NCBI GenBank assembly: GCA_030685235.1
Contig: MU839186.1
Location: 92,992-156,991 of the forward strand
Source: Copromyces sp. CBS 386.78
Taxonomy: Eukaryota; Ascomycota; Sordariomycetes; Sordariales; Sordariaceae
Length of the DNA stretch: 64,000 bases
Reading direction: 5' to 3'
Shown here piece by piece: positions 10,991 to 20,297 of this stretch (the first letter of the stretch is position 1; every line of letters begins with the position of its first letter). A model generated the notes under the pieces. That model had not been told where the DNA came from, made no database searches, and saw nothing but the letters and a program-made list of their open reading frames with translations. A program made the translations under genes and the position numbers.

Positions 10991-12277
10991 ATGTCTGGAA
11001 CAGCACCCTCAATACCGAACCTCCTCACCCTCCGTGGTCGTATCGGCGGCGGCGGCGTCACCCGCGGGCGTTACCGGGGCGTCATCCACCGGGGAGGTCG
11101 CGGCCACGGTCCTGGAGCACCCAGTGCCTCAGCAGCTCACGATGCCACCATCCAAGGCACCGACACCGACGCCGCCGTCTCCCGTCTCAGCGCAGTCCAG
11201 GTCGGCTATCTCGACGATCCGTATGCTGAGCTGTTCGCCCAGTCTGGCCCCGGTGCCGCCAGGCGCCTGCCCATCATCAACCGAGGCACCTACGCGCGTA
11301 CAACGGCCATCGACAAGCTTGTTGACAAGTTCCTCGACGACACCGAGAGCTCTGCAGATGGGCGACAGATCGTCTCGCTAGGCGCCGGAACCGATACTCG
11401 CAGTCTCCGATTGTTCTCTCCGTCCGCCTCAACGTCGCGTAAGCGCGTCATCTACCATGAGATCGACTTCCCCGCCATGTGCGAGAAGAAGCAGCGCATT
11501 GTCCGTGGCGCACCGCAGCTGCGGTCTATTCTCTCCGACCCGGAATCCGTGGAGGAACTCAGCCAACACGGCGGTGGAAACTCCTGGCATAGCAAGGCCG
11601 TGGCGGACCAGCACCAAGGAAGCGAGCTCTGGGTCCACGGGCTAGATCTCCGTGCCATTGCGGCGGCGCAACAACCTCAGCAGCCACTACCACCGGGAGT
11701 GCCGGTCGGTTCTAGGGGACTTCACGCTTCGCCCTCTACCACTGGCTCAACAAGGCAACAAGAAGAGCAAACAGAGGAAACAACACAACCTCAACAAAAA
11801 GAACCACTAACGTTAACATCGCTCAATCCCAACCTTCCGACCCTCATAATCTCCGAATGCTGCCTCTGCTACCTCCCGCCTTCAACCGCCTCGTCCATCC
11901 TGTCCTTCTTCACCACTACCATCCAATCTCCCTTGGGCATAGTAATCTACGAGCCCATCAAGCCCGACGACGCCTTTGGCAAGATGATGGTTTCGAACCT
12001 TGCCGCTCGGGATATCAAGATGCCAACGTTGGAGGTGTACAAGGAGGCACACGATCAGGCGAGGCGGTTACGGGAGGCTGGGTTTGGTGGAGAAAAGGGA
12101 GGGGGAGCGAAGAGTAAAACGATAGAACAGATTTGGGAGGGGTGGACGAGCCAGGAGGAGAAGGAGCGGGTTGATGCGCTGGAGGGGCTGGATGAGGTTG
12201 AGGAGTGGAAGTTGTTGGCGGCACATTATATTGTTGTTTGGGGATGGAGGGGAGAAGGGGTTGATTTGGGGATATAA
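10991..12277 (+). CDS. PPM1: Leucine carboxyl methyltransferase (PP2A C-subunit methyltransferase)
   Basis: A single exon of 428 codons. The protein transfers a methyl group from SAM to the C-terminal leucine of the PP2A catalytic subunit, which controls PP2A holoenzyme assembly. Family hallmarks are visible: the substrate-side [20 protein letters not shown] block, the SAM-binding motif [14 protein letters not shown], the acidic motif post-beta2 YHEIDFP, and [10 protein letters not shown] with the following helix and the YEPI motif. The C-terminus ends with the expected [16 protein letters not shown]. It is longer than the usual 310-350 aa because of an Arg/Gly-rich N-terminal extension (about residues 13-45) and a Gln-rich insertion (about 230-275). 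The frame is open 45 codons upstream, but 10991 is the ATG followed by protein-like sequence. Confidence 0.93.
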   Translation: MSGTAPSIPNLLTLRGRIGGGGVTRGRYRGVIHRGGRGHGPGAPSASAAHDATIQGTDTDAAVSRLSAVQVGYLDDPYAELFAQSGPGAARRLPIINRGTYARTTAIDKLVDKFLDDTESSADGRQIVSLGAGTDTRSLRLFSPSASTSRKRVIYHEIDFPAMCEKKQRIVRGAPQLRSILSDPESVEELSQHGGGNSWHSKAVADQHQGSELWVHGLDLRAIAAAQQPQQPLPPGVPVGSRGLHASPSTTGSTRQQEEQTEETTQPQQKEPLTLTSLNPNLPTLIISECCLCYLPPSTASSILSFFTTTIQSPLGIVIYEPIKPDDAFGKMMVSNLAARDIKMPTLEVYKEAHDQARRLREAGFGGEKGGGAKSKTIEQIWEGWTSQEEKERVDALEGLDEVEEWKLLAAHYIVVWGWRGEGVDLGI

Positions 12278-12970
12278 TAGACACGGTAACCATTTGGTCA
12301 CGGAGTCGAGGTACAATGATAATGTTAATCAGTTACCACTTGAAATGGTGAAAGGAAACCGCTCGATTCTGTAGGTTTCCTACCTTGATGAGCTTGCGAG
12401 TGTCACTTGCCAATTATCAGCAGCTCGTGTCTACTGATATGTATGACTATATGTTCAACATCGGCAAATCTGTCTTGGTGTCTGCCATCTCTTTCGTTCC
12501 ACGAAGCGGCGCAAATTTCACGAGGCCACACTTGTGTCATCAAGCTTCCACCGCCGCAGTTATTTTCTATCACTAATCCTACATCATCAGCTACAAAAGC
12601 CCCAACTTGGCCCATTAGGGGCGCTAGGTATGCAAAGAAAGTATCAATCAAACATGCCATTATCTTTGCCCACGCAGAGAGCAAGACGCCTGGCACTGAA
12701 TGATCGCCCCACTCTTCTCTCTTACGTATTAGCCTGCTCACTTAAATAATCAAGAACCTTCTTTGCGCCGTAGCGCCGTTAACCCAACACGACAATACCG
12801 TTCCGTCCTCAAACTGAAAGCAGAAATGTCCAATGTCCCTAGCACTCCTTAGTAGCCCATTAAATCCAGTTACGCTTCCTCTCAGCCAGACCAGCTTATA
12901 GCCAGTTAGCAGGCCTGGCCGTAGAAGCAAAAGCCAAAGGCCAAAAACCCGACATCCCCAACCACCAAAC
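12278..12970. other. Convergent intergenic region PPM1 / SPT3
   Basis: Contains the 3' ends of both genes. Overlapping open frames of about 100 codons on each strand (12403-12741) begin at non-ATG codons or lack any homology, and I do not call them. Confidence 0.5.
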
Positions 12971-15900
12971 TCAAATAATCAACAAATCCGTCTTCGGCTG
13001 CAACCTAGTCCCATTCAGCATGGCCCTCCTCTTCTTGCTCGGATCCTGCAACCTCCTAAACGCCTCATGGATATGTCTCGGCTCCACGGGCGTCCTCCCT
13101 TCACCGGGCGGATCAAACAATCCCTTGGGCAGCTTCCGCTTCTTCGTCGGACCCGCCTCGCCCGTGCGCAGGAGGTCTTCGTGGTCCTTGATCTTGAGGG
13201 CTTCCTCGGTGATACTTTGCACCATTTCAAATGTTAAGAATCCCAGGATATCGACAATGTCGTCAGACGGCTTGCTGTCAGTCACCTGCCCGAAGCCAGC
13301 CCACTCGCGAAATCGCTTGCCCTTGCGGTAGGTGAAACTTGCCTGGCGGAATTCCGACCAGGTAACGTACTCCTCGCGCGTCATGGCCTTGGTGCGCTCG
13401 TCGGCTTTGCGCAGGCGCTGGAGAGTGATGTAATTCATTTCTTCCTCCTCTTCGTCTTCTTCGTCTTCGCGCTCGGGGACTTCGACAGCGTAGAAACTCG
13501 AGGGTTCCCAGGGCAGGCCGACCTTGGCTTTTTTGTTCTTTTTTGCCGCGTCGTCGACGGGACCGCCGGTTCCGGGGACGATTCCCGCCGCCGCGGATGG
13601 GTCTTCGCCGGCTGCCCCAATGTCGGCGTCGCCGCCTTTGTCTTCGCTGTCTTTGACGTTCTTGCGGACGTCCTTCCAGGATAAGAAGGTGCGCAGGCGA
13701 GAGACTTTGGGCGCGTCGTCGCGGATTTGGAAGATTAGGTCGTTGATGGTTATGGAGCGGGAGCCGCGGCGGGCGGCAAGTTCGGTGCAGTTTTTGAGCT
13801 GGGAGGGGACTGTTAGGTCGACACTTCTTTGGTTGATAGGAAGGGGGTAGGAAAGTGAACTTACCATAGAAATGACCTGCTGGCGCACAATGTCTTCGAT
13901 GATGCTCGTGGTTTCGACGGATGGCTCGCCTGTTTCTCCAGAGACGTACATCATCTGACGAACATTGTTAGTAAACCTGGCAATGAACTGCTCCTTTGTC
14001 TCTGCTCGTTTCTTCCAGTATGATTCCCAGGGATCTTTCGGGTACGGGCCGACGAAGTCGTTGATGCCTCTACGCTCTTCTGTCTCCGCTCCACTTGAAG
14101 GAAAGAATATATCATTGGGAATTGGATAGTAAGGTCGCTTGGCCTGGTTTTCTGTGTTGATCTCATCAAGGGCATTGTCGAACGCGTCTTGGAAGAGATC
14201 AAGTCCGTCACCAACTTGGTTGACGGAGAAAGAGGAAGTTGGAAGAGAACTCGAAGTAGAGGCGTCCCCCATGACTGTATCTTGCTGACTGGGGGCTAAA
14301 GGTATGATGATCTCGTTATCGATCATCTCATCCCATTCGGTATCCAATAAAGCGTCATCTGACTGGGTGGTCAACTTTGATGGCTGATCCGGCGTAATGT
14401 CCTCAGGGATGGATGGTTCTTCTGAAAGGTCTTTAGACTCCACGTCCACGGCAACAGGCTGAGAAGTCCGATCTTGAGCGGAAAACCAAACCTCGGCGCT
14501 ATTAATGGTCTTGGTCCTGTCATCGCTTGGATTACAAGAGCTCCGGAAAGTATCGACGGCATCATCATCAGGAACACCTTTTGATGAAGGACATCCAGTT
14601 GCAGATTTCTGATCTTTGCCTCGAGACTGAGCTGCGACTTCCGGTGGAAGTACCGAGGCCGGACCAGCTTCGTTACCTGTGGCAATGTTCTGCGACTCAC
14701 TGCCTGCAGTGACCTGGACCTGCTCCAGAATCGCTTGGGCCTTGACGATGTTTTCCAGTGCCTTCTTCAGCGCAGCGGACTGGTCAAGCTGTTGGGTCTC
14801 TGAGCCTGAGCCCTCGTCCGGTCTAGCAAGGTGGCTTGGTAGTGAAGTGAAGACTTCCAATGGTCGATACGGAGGCGACGAGCATTTGGATAAGAAGAGA
14901 TGGCTGGGCAGAGGGCCGTTGTCGAGAGCCCCTAAGAGAGACTCGCAGCTGCGATCGGCAGCAATAGAAAGACCTCCTGCAACACTCCCATGACTTGAGT
15001 CTCGCTCTCTCTTGCTCCCGTGGACTAAACCAGTGTCATCTCCAGGCGTAGCTTTATGAGACGTAGAAGTTCCCGGAATTGTGACCTGTTTAGAGACATC
15101 GGAATCTGCAAGAGGTTCGGACCCGCTACTTATAGACATCGAGATAGACGAGGTGTTAAACAGCTGCTGATGTTCTTCCAAGCTATCTCCTGGGTGTGTG
15201 CCTTCCTAAGACACATCGGCACGCGGGAGAGAGTCGGGCCCTTTACTTATGGGCATCGAGACAGATGACGGTATGGACAATGGCTGGTCCTCCTCCATGT
15301 CAGGGCCACAAGAATGCTGAAAGACTGAAAGTGCCGGGGAGCTGTCCGAAACAGGGGGTCTATAATGGAGAGGCTCCAAATCCTGCGGTGGTTGCTGGGA
15401 AGTGGTCGCTATGCCTGCCCCGGAGTGAGTGGCTGTGTCTGCGGGCAGAGCCTGTGAAGACTCGCCTGGACTGTTGGTTGAATTATCCATATTATCTTTT
15501 GAAGTGGTCTCTTTAGAGACAAGACGTGTAGCAGTCTCTGATGGTGATTGCTGGCTTTCGAGAGTAGAGACCTGCTGTGGCCGTGGGCCAGAGGACCTGG
15601 TAAGAGGCCTTCCTCGCGAGGTCTGAGGGTTGGGATTGCTCGCTGAAATGGTCCTCTTCGGTTTCCTTGACTGCTGAGGAGATTGTGATGGCCTCGCCGA
15701 TTGTGACCGCTGGATGCGTGTCGAACGCCGCAGAGGAAGCGTATGCTCGGAGGGTTCCGGGGAGGATACCTCTTCCTTCGCAGCCGACGCGACGGTTCCG
15801 GAACGGAGCCTCATGGTTTTGGTTTTGTGGACTTGTCGTGAATGTGAAATCGCAAGTTTTTAGGTGAGTGAATGGTCGCGCGATGTGGATGTGGCTGCGT

Positions 15901-16541
15901 GTTCGGATGAAGGTAGTGGGTGGATGGCAAAGAAGAGCGACTTGTGCTTTGCTGATGAAACAAAAGAGTCGCCGTCGGTCGCAAGAACGAAGGCAATGTC
16001 CGACCCACGTAGGGTGTTTGCTCAACGGCAAAGTGAGGTTGTGTTGAGAGGGAGTGATTCGAAGCCCATGCCGTCCCTGGACATCCAAAATACCGAGTTA
16101 CCAGCGGCCCGGTGACCGGGCAACCAGGCAACCACTGTTGAAGTTAAAGGCGAAAAGCAGGGACCACGTTTCTCTGCTTGGGTATGGTCATATGAGCAAT
16201 AAAACACCACCCGTTTCGCTGGGACTTGACGGTGTTCAGGTGTCCATATGATAGCTCGTCATCTCCGAAGCCTTCCTTCCAGATCTTGAACCACTTTCCT
16301 GAGCTGCCTCAAACAAGCTGTAGGTTCGGAATTCACACTTAATAAAGCAAAAGCGTGAAGCGACGAGAGGAGGATGCCAAAGCACGAAATACGACCAAGG
16401 GGAAGATTTGAAGTGAGCCTGACCACTTGTCAGGCCACTTGCTTGCGAAACACGATTGTCATTTTGCGCGTAAGGCGAGTCACTAACCTGCTGGATTTCC
16501 TGGCGGTATTTGTACTGTTTATCCTTGTCCTTGTCCGCCAT
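12971..16541 (-). CDS. SPT3: SAGA complex subunit Spt3 (TBP-binding, double histone fold)
   Basis: Canonical exons on the minus strand are 16541-16488, 13954-13865 and 13798-12971, giving 323 aa (yeast Spt3 is 337). Exon 1 encodes [18 protein letters not shown]. Exon 2 begins [20 protein letters not shown]. Exon 3 begins [20 protein letters not shown] and includes the signature [17 protein letters not shown]. The second histone fold is near the C-terminus ([20 protein letters not shown]). Spt3 delivers TBP to SAGA-dependent promoters. The last intron (66 nt) is phase 0 with branch CTAAC, a multiple of three and free of stops. The first intron would be 2533 nt, exceptional for this genome; its acceptor (CTAAC branch, GTCAG) is strong and its donor is GTTAGT. 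Alternatives for the 5' end are described under the intronic ORF. Confidence 0.85.
13955..15814 (-). CDS. Intronic ORF in frame with SPT3 exon 2: alternative 5' exons or nested gene
   Basis: An ATG at 15814 opens a long Ser/Thr/Pro-rich, probably disordered coding stretch ([15 protein letters not shown] onward, RRSTR basic patches, acidic blocks). It reaches [19 protein letters not shown] and continues without a stop across the SPT3 exon-2 acceptor into MMYVSGE. One in-frame TAG (15208-15206) interrupts it. A 57-nt intron (donor GTAAAG at 15246, acceptor CCCAG at 15190) would remove that TAG and keep the frame. The joined long form would be about 906 aa. Either this is a long SPT3 isoform from an internal promoter, or a separate same-strand gene nested in the SPT3 intron whose 3' end I cannot place. 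No domain is recognised in the roughly 600-residue unique part. Confidence 0.55.
15081..15298 (-). repeat. Diverged internal tandem duplication, about 90 bp
   Basis: Two adjacent segments, about 15085-15180 and 15207-15298, align along their length at DNA and protein level. The proximal copy reads [20 protein letters not shown]; the distal copy reads [20 protein letters not shown]. Both end in a DVS motif. The copy nearer the 5' end of the ORF carries the in-frame TAG immediately after DVS, where the other copy has a Lys codon. Confidence 0.7.
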
Positions 16542-17439
16542 CTTGATCGGTTTTCAAAGGGCGATTGTCTGATTAAGGCGATTATACGGTAGGTTACCTT
16601 CTTTTAGAGGCGGTAACAATGTTGAGGAGGAAAGAGACCACGCGTTCGATTCTGGGCGGGTTGAAGTAGGTAGCTGTCGACAGGACGAATAAACAATTGG
16701 GTATCAAGTTCGTGACGCAGGTAACAAGAAGAAGTTAAGTTGAAGCGCGAGGGAAAGGCCGGGGGGATGGAAATATCGTTCGTTGTGTGAGAAGTGAAAA
16801 CTGCAAGAGTTGATGTCCGGCTCGTTCTTTCCCGGACGTCGTGTTGAAGTTCCAGGGACCAACAAGGTACCCGGTACCGTCACGTGATGCATACATGCCG
16901 CAGAATGTTCTTGGACCATGCGTCGACGGCGGTTCACAAGAAACAGTGACCGAGTTTGACGTCTCGTCTCGTCTTTTTGAGACACTCGAGCGGAACCATA
17001 AGGCTGCGTCGAGTGAGCCACCTGCGAGATGTACTGGGCTGTTGAAGTGGTTGAACTCAAAAGTCGAGTAAAGTGGTCAGGAGGTGGCATCTCGAATGCA
17101 AAACAAAGTAGATCTACTTATATAAGTATGCCGCTCGCAGGATAAGAAAGTACCTTCTACTTCCTGATACGCAGCCTGTCTACTGAGCAAGGGGTTGCTC
17201 GTGAGTCGTGAGAGCCAATGACCCTGTCGATCCGCATGCGGCCCCACCATCTGCCCCACACAAACTGTGGTGCTCGCCGTCGTCCCGTCTCCTCCAACTT
17301 CACGACAACCTCGCCAGTTGCCTGGACCAATCTCACTTATCGTCATCCTTGACCAGTCGCTCATATCTGCGTTTCCTACCGAGTAAAATCATTTACATCA
17401 CATCAAACACCCTCAAACCACCCCAAACACATACAAGAA
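16542..17439. other. Divergent promoter region SPT3 / IST1
   Basis: About 0.9 kb between the canonical SPT3 start and the IST1 start. It contains a short TATATAAG element near 17117 and an A/C-rich leader before 17440. No gene seen. Confidence 0.5.
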
Positions 17440-18408
17440 ATGCCTCCCGCAGGAGCTGCCTTTGTGGTACGTCATCCCAGCTCCACCTCAAACGTCTCTA
17501 CTGTGTGTTGGCAATGAAACTCACTCTACACACAGGCCAAACTCAAGGTCCAACTGAAACTTGCTATCGCCAGATTGCGTATGGTCCAAAAGCGGGATGA
17601 AGCCCTAGCCAAGACCCAGCGACGGGCTATGGCGCAGTTGCTAGATGTTGGCAAAGAGGACTCGGCCCGCATCCGTGTCGAAAACATCATCCGATCAGAC
17701 ATCACCACCGAGCTCCACGAGATCCTCGAGCTCTATTGTGAGCTCTTACTTGCTCGCGCTGGCCTATTAGAGGCGCCCACATGCGATCCCGGTCTTGAGG
17801 AGGCCGTCAAGAGCATCATCTACGCCGCGCCCAAGACCGAGATTAAGGAGCTGCACCAGGTACGGACGCTGCTCGCAGAGAAGTTTGGCAAGGAGTTGGC
17901 GCTGCAGGCGGTGGAGAACTCGGACGGAAAGGTCTCGGAGAAGGTTGTCAAGAAGCTCAGCGTTACGCCACCACGGGAGGAGCTCGTTGTTGGCTACCTA
18001 GAGGAGATTGCCAAGGTGTATGGCGTCAACTGGCCAAAGAAGAAGGCAGACTTGGGCGACCCGCCTGACTTCATGGACGACGATGAGAACCCGAGTGGTG
18101 GACAAGCTCAGAAGAACCTCGAGGCACCCTTAAAGGCGGAAGATAAGGAGGCTGAGGCTCAAGAGGAGCTCAGCAAGGCGACGCCACCAGTGTCATTTGG
18201 ACCTGCGAGCCCTCTACATGTTAACCCTCCACCGCCGTCAACCGACAATATTCACCCCAAAGTGACGCTGAACCATCAGCAGTTACAACCAAAGCAACCT
18301 TCGGCGAGTGGTGGAGTTGTCAAGAAGGCGCCTGCAAAGGGGGGCATTGCCGACGGCATTCCTGACGTGGATGAGCTGGCCAAGCGGTTTGCGGCTTTGA
18401 AGAAGTAG
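17440..18408 (+). CDS. IST1: IST1-like ESCRT-III-related protein
   Basis: Exon 1 is only 27 nt (17440-17466, MPPAGAAFV). After a 69-nt intron (GTACGT...ACACAG) exon 2 runs 17536-18408; total 299 aa. The N-terminal half is an Ist1 domain: AKLKVQLKLAIARLRMVQKR, then ENIIRSDITTELHEILELYC, AVKSIIYAAPKTEIKELHQV and the EKFGKELA helix. Ist1 folds like ESCRT-III subunits, binds Did2/CHMP1 and the Vps4 ATPase, and tunes multivesicular body sorting. The C-terminal third is Pro/Gln-rich and disordered and ends in DELAKRFAALKK, which matches a C-terminal MIT-interacting (MIM1-like) helix that docks Vps4. The start was chosen because the first exon supplies the expected short leader before the domain. 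Confidence 0.92.
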
Positions 18409-20297
18409 AGTGGTTTTGGATGTCAGTGTACTTTGGCAAGCGGTTTGCGGTCTTGCAAAGCCAAGATACGAAGCATGGGGACAAATTTTTGCAGCGGTTC
18501 TTGTTGACCTATGACTTTTCAAGCGAATCAGTATCATTTCGAAAATTCTGGTACCTGGGCTACTCGTTTGTTGTTGACTGGCCCGCTTTCTACTGCCTTT
18601 TTGTTGATATGTGACAAGCCTCTGCTGTTTCTTGGATTACCACAACTTCTCCAACCACCACGCACTTAGCCTTTTGAGAATATATCTATCCCTTCCAGTG
18701 TCAATATTCCTTTGGCAACCAGGTAGGATGGCGCAGTGATCATGGTTGTCGGTCCCTCCCCTTCAATGAGCTGAGCCCCCTTCCCTATAAGGTATCTTTC
18801 CGTGCCTTCCATCAACGTCCCAGCCGGCCGCAATTCCAAATTTCATCCCAACTCGCTCCCGCGCACGACCAATCATCCTCCCTTCACAGCAGTGCCAGAG
18901 GGTACATATACTACTTCCACTGCGCATAATTCCAACAAAGAGGATTGGAACACCCGGGCCCCTGGACGGTCGGATGGTCTAGCGGTACGGTGTTGGACGG
19001 TTGGGACCCGTTTCAAGCTGCTGCTCTACGCGTTCGATTCAGGGGTGAGTCCTCTTATCCCATATTTTTTTCTTTTTCTATACTTTTCTTTCCCCTTTTT
19101 TTCTTGACTCCGTCCTTTTTGTATGATCAACTGTCATCATTACTTCCTGCCTTCGACTTCTGTGCACCCAGCCAGCTGCAAGTCCACTCATGAAGAGATA
19201 TTTTCTGATGTGTTTAATCAGAAGGCCTTTCATTACATTCTGATCGAGGATCAAAGTATGCATTGCGCGGGTACTTGAGTTACGTCCCGCTCAGATGGCG
19301 ACAATATTTTGCAGATTGGTACACGGGATGGGTTTATAATGGACTGCCCCTGATTCTCTAATCCTGAATAAACTTTCCGGGTATGAAGTCTGCAATGATA
19401 CGTGCGAGCTACACGTGAATCTTCAACCGTTCGAAGGCTCCCGCCTGTCTGTGTAGGTAAGTTATCTACACGCAGATGTGATGGCAGGCTCTGTCGACCG
19501 TCGCTCCTTCCGTGTTCGCTGCCTATACATGGACGTCTGCAGTGCTCTTTCCCTTCATCCCAACTCGTGTCTCTTGATACTCGCACCTGACATCAGCTGC
19601 CCGCCAGCCCTGTTGTGCTCGAATATTACCGTACCAAGGTCACGGTATCGATGCCGCCCGGATCAATCGAGTCCTTTTGACCTCCTTCCAAAATTTTACC
19701 AGCCCGCTGAGATTGTTCACCAACACAACTAAGTAATCGCAGGTACAACGAGCGCATCGCGAAGCTTCCTACCTTAGGTAATCTGCTCCCACGCTTCCCT
19801 CTCACCTGATCACTTCATGCTTCCGTTCCCGTCGTGCCTCACAGGTGAGAAAAAAAAAAGCCGGGCAACTTGTCTGCGTCATTAACCCAGACGCGAACCT
19901 GGAAAAATTTGTACTGAGGGGCACTCCTCGATTCAACCATTCCTGCTTCTCTTTTCAAATATTCAAATTGATGGAGCCCAGTTACCTACCCGCATCATCT
20001 CTCTCGGATCACGCATTTTTGCATGTTAAGCACTACATCTGTGCTATCGACAGAAGATTGCCTACCTTGTGACTTGAAGATTTGACGCTGACTACCACGT
20101 CTGTCGCAGACTTCCACCGCGGGGATCTCGTTACCTGATTGCGACGCGGTTGGCCGCGTCCAGAAACAAACCAGTACTCCCGATTTGGGTAGAATACTCT
20201 TTGTATTCGACCAACAGCCTTGAGCAGACGCCTGATCGGCCTTGCTTGACACTCGCGACCAAGAGCTGACATCTCTTCCACTACTCGTCCATCGACG
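18409..20297. other. Intergenic, 1.9 kb
   Basis: Holds the IST1 3' UTR, a stretch with Pol III-like boxes (18965-19070, listed separately) and a long leader before the zinc-knuckle gene. Short frames on both strands have no recognisable features. Confidence 0.5.
18965..19070 (+). other. tRNA-like A box, B box and T-run (not a foldable tRNA)
   Basis: TGGTCTAGCGGT matches an A box and GTTCGATTC matches a B box about 60 bases later, with a T7 run some 30 bases further on. The bases around the B box cannot form a T stem, and the outer arms do not pair. It could be a tRNA pseudogene, a non-tRNA Pol III unit, or chance. Confidence 0.25.
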
